Below are positions 38,385-46,268 of a stretch of DNA of 64,000 nt, piece after piece (the first letter of the stretch is position 1; the number at the start of each line of letters is the position of its first letter). Under the pieces are notes generated by a model that worked only from the letters and a program-made list of their open reading frames with translations, was not told the origin of the DNA and made no database searches. This DNA is from Legionella bozemanae (GTDB lineage: Bacteria > Pseudomonadota > Gammaproteobacteria > Legionellales > Legionellaceae): assembly GCF_001648595.1 (NCBI RefSeq), contig NZ_LBAW01000012.1, forward strand, positions 1 to 64,000, written 5' to 3'. Position numbers and translations under genes: made by a program.

Positions 38385-39941
38385 ATGGAATACGTCGTCT
38401 ATGTACTGCTTTTAGTCTCTCTACTGATTGTAGTAATGCACCAGTTTAAGCTCATTTCATTAAATCGCTTATCTTTATCAAAACAGAATGCTTTAGAACA
38501 TGAAGATTTATTAACTCTTTTTGATAAATTTAATTACAAACATGAAGACGGCGTTTGTCATGGCTTTACGTTAACCTGGGCACAAGAAGCAGCACTTGGA
38601 TTAGATTATCAATTTTATAATCGGCTCAATCTGATTAAGCGAGAAAAAAAAACATTACCCGATACACTACAAGTAATTAGTGAGAAAATAAGATCCAGCC
38701 AAACTCTATCCAGAAAAGAACAAAAGCGAAATGAAGTAAGACCTTTTCTTGAAGCCATATGTCTCGCTCAATCCCCCGACGATTATCATGAGATTTATGC
38801 TCAAGTGATTCAACAATCTAATATTGATATGATTTATAAGATGATTCAACTTAATCTCTATAGGAATCAAAACACCGTCAAGAACCTGTTTAGTAAAACA
38901 ATAAGTTTGGCATCGCCGCAAAGCGTCAAAGAATTTTTACAACAACTGTATATTATCCTCCCAGCTAAAAGTCATGTTGTGGTGATTTGCAGTAGTGAGG
39001 AACATACCGTTGGTTTTAAAAAGCATAAGGACAATACATGGTTATTCATGGATATCAATCACTTATATGAACAAAATGAAGAATACCCTTATCAATTATT
39101 AACCAGTGAGGAACTCTGTCCCATACTTTATAAATCTCTCTTTGAATCCAGTAGAAGTTTGGTATTTCACTGCTCTTTTATCGCAACATCAGGAAAACGG
39201 AATTTAGTGCAAAAAATCCGAGCAATTGATGATTTATATCCTGTCGATTCAGAGATTATCCAAACCACTAATTGTCGCGGCTATGGCGCGCTTGCTCTGG
39301 CAGTTCAAAATGATGATAGAAGTACAGTATGGAAAATACTACGATTACACAATAAATCACCGGTTATCAGCCAATCCGAATTAGAGAATGCATTCTTTTA
39401 TGCGGCGGCCTGCAATCGGTCGAGCATTATGCATCAACTAATAAATATTCCCAAAATCGATATCAACAGTCCTTGTAGTCAGGATGACTCTCCGCTGGGA
39501 GTGGCTTGCAGATATGGCAATGACCGTATTGTGCAATTGTTGCTTCGCGATGCCAATATTAATGTGAATATGCAAAACTCCAAAGGAATGACTCCCTTAA
39601 TGCTTGCCTGTAAATCATCTTATACACAAAAAAATCCTGCATTATTTAAGCTGCTTTTAGCAGCCAAAGCCAATGTGACCCTCACCAACGTCGATGGCGA
39701 AACAGCGCTTGATATTGCCAAGAAACACAATAATCAGGCAGCACTAAATGTTCTGGTGTCTTGTAGTTCCCAAACTGTCTCTAAATACAGTTCTGATTTA
39801 TCACATAGCCGCTCTTCTGCAACAATGCCAACATCAGGTACTCTTTTAAATCATTCTTTTTTTGATAAACACAATAAATCTATGGACAGGCCTGCCCAAG
39901 GGCCGTTGCAAATTGCTGGACATTCAAAAGTTACCAATTGA
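38385..39941 (+). CDS. C58-like cysteine protease domain plus ankyrin repeats; candidate translocated effector
   Basis: A 518-residue protein with three parts. Residues 4-20 are a hydrophobic segment (YVVYVLLLVSLLIVVM) that could anchor or be a buried helix. Residues 45-275 carry a papain-like pattern of the C58 (YopT-type) kind: C58 in DGVCHGFTLTWAQEA, H207 in EEHTVGF and D223 in WLFMDINH, in the right order with plausible strands between. Residues 300-460 hold about four ankyrin repeats (GYGALALAVQNDD, DSPLGVACRYGNDRIVQLLL, GMTPLMLACKSS, GETALDIAKKHNN). The C-terminus is Ser-rich and hydrophilic, suiting Dot/Icm export. Targets are unknown. Catalytic activity and translocation are inference. 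The nearest ribosome-binding site is distant. Confidence 0.75.
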   Translation: MEYVVYVLLLVSLLIVVMHQFKLISLNRLSLSKQNALEHEDLLTLFDKFNYKHEDGVCHGFTLTWAQEAALGLDYQFYNRLNLIKREKKTLPDTLQVISEKIRSSQTLSRKEQKRNEVRPFLEAICLAQSPDDYHEIYAQVIQQSNIDMIYKMIQLNLYRNQNTVKNLFSKTISLASPQSVKEFLQQLYIILPAKSHVVVICSSEEHTVGFKKHKDNTWLFMDINHLYEQNEEYPYQLLTSEELCPILYKSLFESSRSLVFHCSFIATSGKRNLVQKIRAIDDLYPVDSEIIQTTNCRGYGALALAVQNDDRSTVWKILRLHNKSPVISQSELENAFFYAAACNRSSIMHQLINIPKIDINSPCSQDDSPLGVACRYGNDRIVQLLLRDANINVNMQNSKGMTPLMLACKSSYTQKNPALFKLLLAAKANVTLTNVDGETALDIAKKHNNQAALNVLVSCSSQTVSKYSSDLSHSRSSATMPTSGTLLNHSFFDKHNKSMDRPAQGPLQIAGHSKVTN

Positions 39942-40011
39942 TACTTAAGTGCATTTTGCGTTATAACACATATTGGATCAATTCAGCAGACATTGGAGTC
40001 TCATCATCATC

Positions 40012-40902
40012 ATGAAAAAAATAATATTAATTACTGGGACCTCTTCTGGCCTAGGTTTAAGCGTATCGATAAAGCTTGCGGAGCAAGGCCATACTGTTTA
40101 TGCAAGTATGCGTAATCTTGATAAAGCAGAGCAAATAAAGCAAGCCATAGCAAAGAAGAATCTCAATATTCATTTAATTCAGATGGACGTTGAGTCTACA
40201 GAGAGTGTTGCCCGTGCTGTTGCAACCATTCTTGAGCAAAACGGCCGTATTGATTGTCTGATCAATAATGCAGGAATAGGTTTTGTAGAAACCACTGAGA
40301 AAGCCTCAGAAGCAAAGATAAACCAGGTTATGAATATTAATTTTATGGGAGTTGTCCGAACAATCAAAGCAGTATTGCCTGCAATGCGCCAAGCCAAATC
40401 CGGGAAAATTATTAACATCACCTCCATTGGCGGTTTAATTGGACAGCCATTTAATGAAATTTATTGTGCCTCTAAATTTGCAGTAGAAGGCTTGACTGAA
40501 AGTATGGCAAGTTACATACAACCCTTTTTTAATATTAAATTCACAGCCATTGAACCAGGAGGTATTGTTTCAGAATTTTCTACAAATGTTATTAAAAACA
40601 GTGCCATCGACTTCTCAGAAAATGACGAATATGCTCCCATATTTAAACGGTATTTTGAAGAGGCACGAGATCGTTTTAAAAATGCATCCACGCTTGATGT
40701 TTATCAAAGCAGCGACCAAGTTGCGGATTGTGTCCTTGACGTAGTGAACAGTAAAAATCCTCCATTGAGAATCAGAACATCGGAATGGGCAGAAGATTTC
40801 TGTAAACTTAAAACGCAAGCTGATCCTATGGGAACTAAATCCGTTGCCACTGTTTATAAATTATTTTTGGCCCAGGAATCTACGGATAAATCAGTTATTT
40901 AG
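40012..40902 (+). CDS. Short-chain dehydrogenase/reductase
   Basis: A 296-residue classical SDR. The cofactor motif is LITGTSSGLG at the start, the structural motif CLINNAGIG, the catalytic Ser in INITSIGG, and the active-site YCASK. The absence of a clear acidic residue right after the second strand (ASMRNLDKAE) suggests NADPH. I use the ATG at 40012, where the Rossmann strand begins; the frame is open to 39973. The substrate is unknown. It is followed by a possible 50-codon gene and the aminotransferase. Confidence 0.9.
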   Translation: MKKIILITGTSSGLGLSVSIKLAEQGHTVYASMRNLDKAEQIKQAIAKKNLNIHLIQMDVESTESVARAVATILEQNGRIDCLINNAGIGFVETTEKASEAKINQVMNINFMGVVRTIKAVLPAMRQAKSGKIINITSIGGLIGQPFNEIYCASKFAVEGLTESMASYIQPFFNIKFTAIEPGGIVSEFSTNVIKNSAIDFSENDEYAPIFKRYFEEARDRFKNASTLDVYQSSDQVADCVLDVVNSKNPPLRIRTSEWAEDFCKLKTQADPMGTKSVATVYKLFLAQESTDKSVI

Positions 40903-41006
40903 AAGGTTGAGCAGGCGTAGGGCGAATCTTGGTCTTATTTTTAGCACAACGCGCGCAAACTTATTTTTTAATAATGAAAATAACAAAATAGGAGAATGAT
41001 AAAGAT

Positions 41007-41159
41007 ATGAATTCCAAAGAATATAATGTTTACAAAATACTGGAAAAAGATGCAAATCTCAAAATAAGTCAACAAGAATTTGAAGTAAAAGGAGTGTGCA
41101 AAAGCTCTTTATTTACAAGTTCAAGTCTTTACAAACATAAAAGGAAACAACCCTCATGA
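41007..41159 (+). CDS. Possible 50-residue peptide overlapping the aminotransferase start
   Basis: A 50-codon frame (MNSKEYNVYKILEKDANLKISQQEF...) ending TGA, overlapping the aminotransferase ATG in the ATGA arrangement that marks translational coupling. GGAG at 40991 is 12 bases away, somewhat far. No family recognised; the Ser/Lys-rich end looks less protein-like. Confidence 0.3.
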   Translation: MNSKEYNVYKILEKDANLKISQQEFEVKGVCKSSLFTSSSLYKHKRKQPS

Positions 41160-42496
41160 ATGAGAGTAATAATCAAAAGCAACTACGCTCAAATGAAGAG
41201 CTTATTAATTTCAGAAAAAAACACTTTTTACCCACCGCTGGTTTTTACCATAAGGAGCCAATTCAGCTTGTCAAAGCACAAGATACTTATGTATGGGACT
41301 CTGAAGGAAAGCGTTACCTTGATGCCATAGGTGGAATTGTTTGCATCTCCGCGGGACATAATCATCCTAAAATCAAAAAAGCACTTATTGATGCGATAGA
41401 AAATGATGAAATTCAACACACAACCCTTCTTTATCTAAACCAGGCCCCCGTCGAAACTGCGGAACGTTTACTTGAAGAAGCACCTAATGGTATGGACAGA
41501 GTATCGTTTACTAACTCAGGCTCAGAGGCCAATGAACTTGCCATAATGGCAGCGCGCCATGCAACTGGAGAAACAATGGTAGTGAATGTGCGCCACTCTT
41601 ATCATGGAGGAACTTCTGCTGCACTTGCCTCATGTGGCCATTCAATCTGGAGATTCAAGGCACAGCCAGTTACCGGCGTAACCTCTGCACTTGAACCCTA
41701 TTGTTACCGCTGTCCGTTTAACCAAAAACCAGACAGCTGCGATTTATCATGTGCAAAAAATGTTGAAACAACCATTCAGAACTCAACTCATGGAAAGATC
41801 GCTGCGTTTATACTTGAACCTGTGATGGGGGTAGGTGGTTTTATTACTCCTCCTGATGATTATTTTAGCGAGGTTGCTCGTATTGTTCATAATTACGGTG
41901 GCAAATACATTAGTGATGAAGTACAAACTGGTGCAGGTCGCGGCGGTGGTGATCTTTTACTTACCAAAACCCTAAATATCGATGCCGATATGGTGACCAT
42001 GGCTAAAGGACTTGGTAATGGGGCTCCAGTTGGGGCAGTACTTATGAAAACCGAGGTGGCTGAAACAATGACCGGCAAAACGTATTTTAATACCTTTGCT
42101 GGCGACCCCTTGCAAATGATCCAATCCCGGCTCACATTGGAAATTATTAAAGAAGAACAGTTGGTTGAAAATGCACGCATCATGGGAGAACTACTAAAAG
42201 ACGGATTCCTGCAACTGCAAAAGAAATATCCCCTCATTGGAGATGTTCGCGGTCGCGGTTTGCTTTTAGGGATTGAACTCGTCAAAGATCTCAAAACAAA
42301 AACACCGGCATCCGATGAAGCATTTCAATTAATGGATCTGTGTAAGGAAAAAGGGTTATTAGTTGGAAAAGGAGGTCAGTTTGGAAACGTTTTCCGAATA
42401 GCGCCGCCGCTGACAATTAATCGGGAACACGTTAATTTCATTCTGGAAACACTCGAACAATCTTTATCTGAACTAGCACGTTTGCATACTTTATAA
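41156..42496 (+). CDS. Class III PLP-dependent aminotransferase, AGXT2-like
   Basis: A 446-residue class III aminotransferase. PLP lysine K284 is in TMAKGLGNG; the cofactor-contacting D254 is in ISDEVQTG; SGSEANE and HSYHGGT bind phosphate. A four-Cys insertion, CYRCPFNQKPDSCDLSC (C183, C186, C195, C199), matches the group related to alanine-glyoxylate aminotransferase 2 and beta-alanine or aminobutyrate transaminases. The substrate cannot be fixed from sequence. It follows an SDR gene and may overlap a small upstream frame by four bases. A strong hairpin ends the transcript. Confidence 0.92.
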   Translation: MNESNNQKQLRSNEELINFRKKHFLPTAGFYHKEPIQLVKAQDTYVWDSEGKRYLDAIGGIVCISAGHNHPKIKKALIDAIENDEIQHTTLLYLNQAPVETAERLLEEAPNGMDRVSFTNSGSEANELAIMAARHATGETMVVNVRHSYHGGTSAALASCGHSIWRFKAQPVTGVTSALEPYCYRCPFNQKPDSCDLSCAKNVETTIQNSTHGKIAAFILEPVMGVGGFITPPDDYFSEVARIVHNYGGKYISDEVQTGAGRGGGDLLLTKTLNIDADMVTMAKGLGNGAPVGAVLMKTEVAETMTGKTYFNTFAGDPLQMIQSRLTLEIIKEEQLVENARIMGELLKDGFLQLQKKYPLIGDVRGRGLLLGIELVKDLKTKTPASDEAFQLMDLCKEKGLLVGKGGQFGNVFRIAPPLTINREHVNFILETLEQSLSELARLHTL

Positions 42497-42505
42497 CAAA
42501 CAACA

Positions 42506-42531
42506 ATGTTGGGTCAATTTAGACCCAACAT
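42506..42531 (+). terminator. Hairpin terminator after aminotransferase gene
   Basis: ATGTTGGGTC and GACCCAACAT form a perfect 10-base stem with loop AATTTA, ten bases past the stop codon. The T-run is poor, but position and stability are convincing. Confidence 0.65.
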
Positions 42532-42619
42532 GAATTTACTTTGATAAGAATTTTAATTTTAGGATTAAATAATACTTTTTCAAAGGAAGATTAAGTTAAA
42601 ACTTATAGCTAATAAATTT

Positions 42620-42886
42620 CTATGGAGATGCAAAGGAACTAATGCTTTCCTCCATACGTTGAGGTGCGGCAAGATCAGGTTTTCGAACCTCATTTAAGCG
42701 TTCCCAACGCTGTCTTATAGAGGCTATATAAAAAATGTCTGATCTTCGAGAAAGCTGAACTCCCATTAAACCGATTAATTGATTTGTTCTTTCTAATATA
42801 TATCGACCAACATCCAATGAAGGATTCTGCTCTAATGCGTTCTTAACTTCACTGATTTGGCTTGCATGACCAACCCTGCCCCTCAA
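42620..42886 (-). CDS. Doubtful small gene or gene remnant, 88 codons
   Basis: The frame has protein-like composition (LEQNPSLDVGRYILERTNQLIGLMGVQLSRRSDIFYIASIRQRWERLNEVRKPDL...) with helices and balanced charge, but only a TTG without a ribosome-binding site for a start, and a stop codon a few bases upstream. It may be the C-terminal relic of a larger gene. No family recognised. Confidence 0.3.
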   Translation of the reverse strand: MRGRVGHASQISEVKNALEQNPSLDVGRYILERTNQLIGLMGVQLSRRSDIFYIASIRQRWERLNEVRKPDLAAPQRMEESISSFASP

Positions 42887-43096
42887 AAATGAGCATTATT
42901 GTAACATGAAGAACAATTTATAATCAATTAATGAAATCAAAAGGATAACACCATTGCAATCATTCACTTAAAGTAGGTTTTGTTTTAAACGTGAACATAT
43001 TTAAAGATGAAAATTAGCAATATCATAATGATATCTACACTCTTATTTCCTCAAGTTTATTTCATTTTAAGGTCTGTACATAAACAAACCCCTAAA

Positions 43097-43981
43097 TTAA
43101 TTAGCGTCGTGTACTTCGCGCACCAGAGCCAACCATGCTTTTGCAGCATCAGAAAGATAAGCATCACGGCGCCATGTCATAGCCATATCCCACTGAAACT
43201 CGTCTCCTTCAAGTAAAGAAAAACAAACTTGAGGATTTAATCGTTCATGGGCAATCATTCGTGGCAAAAAGGCAACGCCAAGACCTGCGGCCACAAGTTC
43301 TACCATAAAATCAATCTGGCTGGTTTGTGCAACTACTTTAGGCTCAAAACCTGCTCGACGACCCGCATCCAGTATCATGCGATACAAGGCAAAATCACGA
43401 CTGAATAAGATAAATGGCGTCTCTTTAAGCTCTAGCAAGGAAATTGTGTGCCGTGTGGCCAAAGGATGACCCGATGCCAAAAGTGCAACCAGAGGTTCAC
43501 TACGGATTAGTTGACAATCAAACCCTTCAGCAACAGATAATAATGTTCCAGCAAAATCAATTTCACCTGCGCGTAAACATTCCGCAAGCTTAATACTACC
43601 ATGTTCAATAAGTTCCACCTCAATACCTGGATAGCGTTGATTATATTGAGCAAAAAGAGGGGCAAATAAAGTACTACTTCCAACCGGAGCAATACCCAGA
43701 CGCAGATGTCCTTGCTTCAAACCACGGATTGCATCAAGCTCTTTGAGAAGATCGTCACGATCAGCAAGCAGCTTAACGCCTCGACGATAGACAATTTCAC
43801 CCGCAGTAGTCGGGGCATTACGTTTCTTAAATCGGTCAATAAGAGGAACTCCCAGCTCATCCTCAAGCTGTTTTATCGCTTTGCTCACTGTTGATTGAGT
43901 AGCAAAAAGAGTTTCCGCAGCCTTGGAAAAACTGCCTTGACGCACAACCTCAACGAAAGCTCGGAGTAGTTTAAATTCCAT
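43097..43981 (-). CDS. LysR-family transcription regulator
   Basis: A 294-residue LysR regulator: winged helix-turn-helix FVEVVRQGSFSKAAETLFATQSTVSKAIKQLEDELGVPLIDR, and a periplasmic-binding-fold effector domain from about residue 90 (GHLRLGIAPVGSSTLFAPLFAQYNQRYPGIEVELIEHG). It is divergent from the cidA/lrgA-lrgB pair with an 85-94 base gap, the arrangement of CidR with cidAB, where pyruvate-overflow or acetate signals are sensed. Control of that pair is a strong inference from context; the ligand is unknown. Confidence 0.92.
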   Translation of the reverse strand: MEFKLLRAFVEVVRQGSFSKAAETLFATQSTVSKAIKQLEDELGVPLIDRFKKRNAPTTAGEIVYRRGVKLLADRDDLLKELDAIRGLKQGHLRLGIAPVGSSTLFAPLFAQYNQRYPGIEVELIEHGSIKLAECLRAGEIDFAGTLLSVAEGFDCQLIRSEPLVALLASGHPLATRHTISLLELKETPFILFSRDFALYRMILDAGRRAGFEPKVVAQTSQIDFMVELVAAGLGVAFLPRMIAHERLNPQVCFSLLEGDEFQWDMAMTWRRDAYLSDAAKAWLALVREVHDAN

Positions 43982-44075
43982 AATTATTCCATTCCAGAAT
44001 GATCATTAGTCTATAAATTCATTTTATTCATATTATAGAAAAGTGTAAAATACGCCCAAACAGGAAATGAACAAT

Positions 44076-44474
44076 ATGACCAAGTATATAGCATTAAAAA
44101 TTCAGCACAATTCGTTACTCCAAGTGGGGTTGGTGTGCCTGTTTTGGCTTTCCAGTGTACTTATTGTTCATTTTTTAAAACTTCCTTTTTCCGGTGGAAT
44201 CTTTGGCCTAGGAATGGTTTTATTGCTTTTAGCTACAAAACGCTTAACGCTGAATCTCATAAAGAACGGAGCTGAATTAATCCTTAGAGACATGTTGCTT
44301 TTTTTTATTCCAGCCGTACTTGCGGTACTCGAGCATCATGAGTTGATCGGTCTTTTAGGTCTTAAAATTCTCTTTGTTATTTTGCTCAGTACCTTATGTG
44401 TGATGCTTGTCACTGCGATTGTTGTGGATTATTTTTATCGGAGAACTAATCGTGCTAAGCCCCATTCTTTTTAA
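44076..44474 (+). CDS. CidA/LrgA family membrane protein
   Basis: A 132-residue holin-like membrane protein with four hydrophobic helices. The family segment is LKLPFSGGIFGLGMVLLLLA followed by LLFFIPAVLAVLEHHELIG. The family is linked to control of murein hydrolases, cell death and, in some species, pyruvate transport with its LrgB partner. I place the start at the ATG at 44076 with AGGA ten bases upstream, since the ATG at 44067 lies within one base of that site. It overlaps the LrgB gene by 23 bases. Confidence 0.88.
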   Translation: MTKYIALKIQHNSLLQVGLVCLFWLSSVLIVHFLKLPFSGGIFGLGMVLLLLATKRLTLNLIKNGAELILRDMLLFFIPAVLAVLEHHELIGLLGLKILFVILLSTLCVMLVTAIVVDYFYRRTNRAKPHSF

Positions 44475-45150
44475 ACCAGCCCTTTTCTGGTCTTTCATGA
44501 CGATAGGCCTGTATTTTTTTACCAAAAAATTATATAGCCGCTGGTCATTTTGGTTGTTAATGCCACTTATTTTGACACCAGTAATTATCGCCGGCCTTGT
44601 TCTTTTACTGCACGTCACTTACCAAGATTATGCTCATGGAACACAATGGTTAGTCCAATTAATTGGACCCGCAACGGTTGCTTTCGCAATTCCCATTTAT
44701 GAAAAACGTGCACTCATTTGCCAACATTGGCGAATACTTTTAATTGGTGTAATTACCGGCAGCTTCACTGCAATATTATCAAGCTGGTCATTAGCGCTAC
44801 TAGTAGGCCTTGATGAAAATATACGATTAAGCCTGCTACCCCGATCGATTAGCACGCCCTTCGCGCTGGAAGTATCACACAGTATTGGAGGCATCCCTGA
44901 ATTGACGGCCATATTTGTGATTATTACAGGCATCCTAGGAGCTATTATGGGGGAATTTATTCTAAAACATCTATCGTTTCATTCAACCCTGGCTCGAGGC
45001 GCACTTTTGGGCGCTGGAGCCCATGGCGCAGGGACTGCACAAGCCCATAAAATAGGTCATGTTGAAGGAGCTATTGCCAGCCTAGTCATGATTTTATCAG
45101 GTCTTTTCAATGTACTGCTTCTGCCTCTGATGAACCATCTGCTGAAGTAA
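44452..45150 (+). CDS. LrgB/CidB family membrane protein
   Basis: A 232-residue membrane protein with about six to seven helices and the LrgB signature RSISTPFALEVSHSIGGIPELTAIFVIITGILGA, then GAGAHGAGTAQAHKIG near the C-terminus. With CidA/LrgA it forms a pore or transporter pair. The frame is open from 44407, but I choose the GTG at 44452 because GGAG lies eight bases upstream and the length then matches the family. It overlaps the end of the CidA-like gene, so they are coupled. Confidence 0.92.
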   Translation: MLSPILFKPALFWSFMTIGLYFFTKKLYSRWSFWLLMPLILTPVIIAGLVLLLHVTYQDYAHGTQWLVQLIGPATVAFAIPIYEKRALICQHWRILLIGVITGSFTAILSSWSLALLVGLDENIRLSLLPRSISTPFALEVSHSIGGIPELTAIFVIITGILGAIMGEFILKHLSFHSTLARGALLGAGAHGAGTAQAHKIGHVEGAIASLVMILSGLFNVLLLPLMNHLLK

Positions 45151-45157
45151 ATGAATT

Positions 45158-45193
45158 ATCAAGCGGTATTACCTGATTTGGAAGTCGCTTGAT
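45158..45193 (+). terminator. Hairpin after the lrgB-like gene
   Basis: ATCAAGCG and CGCTTGAT form a perfect 8-base stem with a 20-base loop just past the stop codon. No T-run follows, so function as a terminator is tentative. Confidence 0.35.
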
Positions 45194-45338
45194 ATTCTAA
45201 AAAAGCTGACTGTGAAAAATTTTTTAACGAATAAATTATTGATAGTAAAAAAAGTTTAAGAAGTGAGTAAAAATAGATTCCATTAATATGAAAAAAGTTT
45301 TAAATTCTATTTTCCATTCATAATAAGAATATTTTACT

Positions 45339-46241
45339 ATGCGTTTAAGATTGCTTTTTTTATTATTATTTTTTGCTCATGTTGCACTTGCAAGCCCATG
45401 GTTCACCGGACCTCTGCTCGCCCCAGCTGGAAAAACAATACCAGCAGGCCATATAAATTTTGAACCTTATGCATTTTATAGCGGCTATCCCAAAGGGTTT
45501 AGAAATTTTGAAGTCGTTCCCATTTTAAGCGTCGGGATTCTTAGTTTTGTAGATTTACAAACTGCACTACCTTATGACGTCAGTTGGGACGATAGGCAGC
45601 ATGGAAATGGCATTGGCGATTATAGCTTGGCTTTAGGGTTTCAAGTTCTGCGACAAAAAGAAAATTCATGGCTTCCTGATCTTCGTGTAGTGATACAAGA
45701 AGTTTTTCCCACAGGACGCTTTGAAAACCTGGATCCGCAGAGATTGGGTACTGATCAAACGGGCTTAGGCGCTTACCAAACTTACCTTGGTTTTAACTTT
45801 CAAAAATTGATTCAGTTTCATAGTGGGCGTTACTTACGAACACGTTTGAGCTTGGTTGGTGCAAAGTTTAGTGATATCAACGTACATAACGCGAACGTTT
45901 TTGGCGGCACCGCCGGAACCAGCGGTAAAGTAAAACTTGATAATAGTTACTCTGCTGACTTAGCATTTGAGTACACGCTAACGCAAAACTGGGTTCCCGT
46001 TTTTGAAGCACTTTATGTACATAGTCCGGGAAGCAACTTTGATGGTAACCCAGGATTTACTCCAGGTGGAACTGTTGCAGGTATAGGAGGGAAGGCAAAC
46101 GAGCAAGTTTCACTGGCCCCTGCCCTCGAATATAATTTTAATTCCAATATCGGTCTTATTGGTGGTGTTTGGTTTTCAGTAACTGGGCCGCATGCAGCCA
46201 AATTCGTGACTGGAGCCCTTGCGCTGAATTGCTATTTTTAG
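45339..46241 (+). CDS. Outer-membrane beta-barrel protein, MetA-type
   Basis: A 300-residue exported protein: signal peptide MRLRLLFLLLFFAHVALA, then alternating amphipathic strands rich in Gly and aromatic residues (HINFEPYAFYSG, IGDYSLALGFQVL, LGAYQTYLGFNFQ, YSADLAFEYTL), ending NCYF with a C-terminal Phe expected of barrel proteins. The pattern resembles the phenol-degradation MetA-like family of putative channels. The transported compound is unknown. It follows the lrgB gene at 190 bases and probably has its own promoter. Confidence 0.8.
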   Translation: MRLRLLFLLLFFAHVALASPWFTGPLLAPAGKTIPAGHINFEPYAFYSGYPKGFRNFEVVPILSVGILSFVDLQTALPYDVSWDDRQHGNGIGDYSLALGFQVLRQKENSWLPDLRVVIQEVFPTGRFENLDPQRLGTDQTGLGAYQTYLGFNFQKLIQFHSGRYLRTRLSLVGAKFSDINVHNANVFGGTAGTSGKVKLDNSYSADLAFEYTLTQNWVPVFEALYVHSPGSNFDGNPGFTPGGTVAGIGGKANEQVSLAPALEYNFNSNIGLIGGVWFSVTGPHAAKFVTGALALNCYF

Positions 46242-46268
46242 ATCTTGAAACTCGACTGCTCCTCTTGC

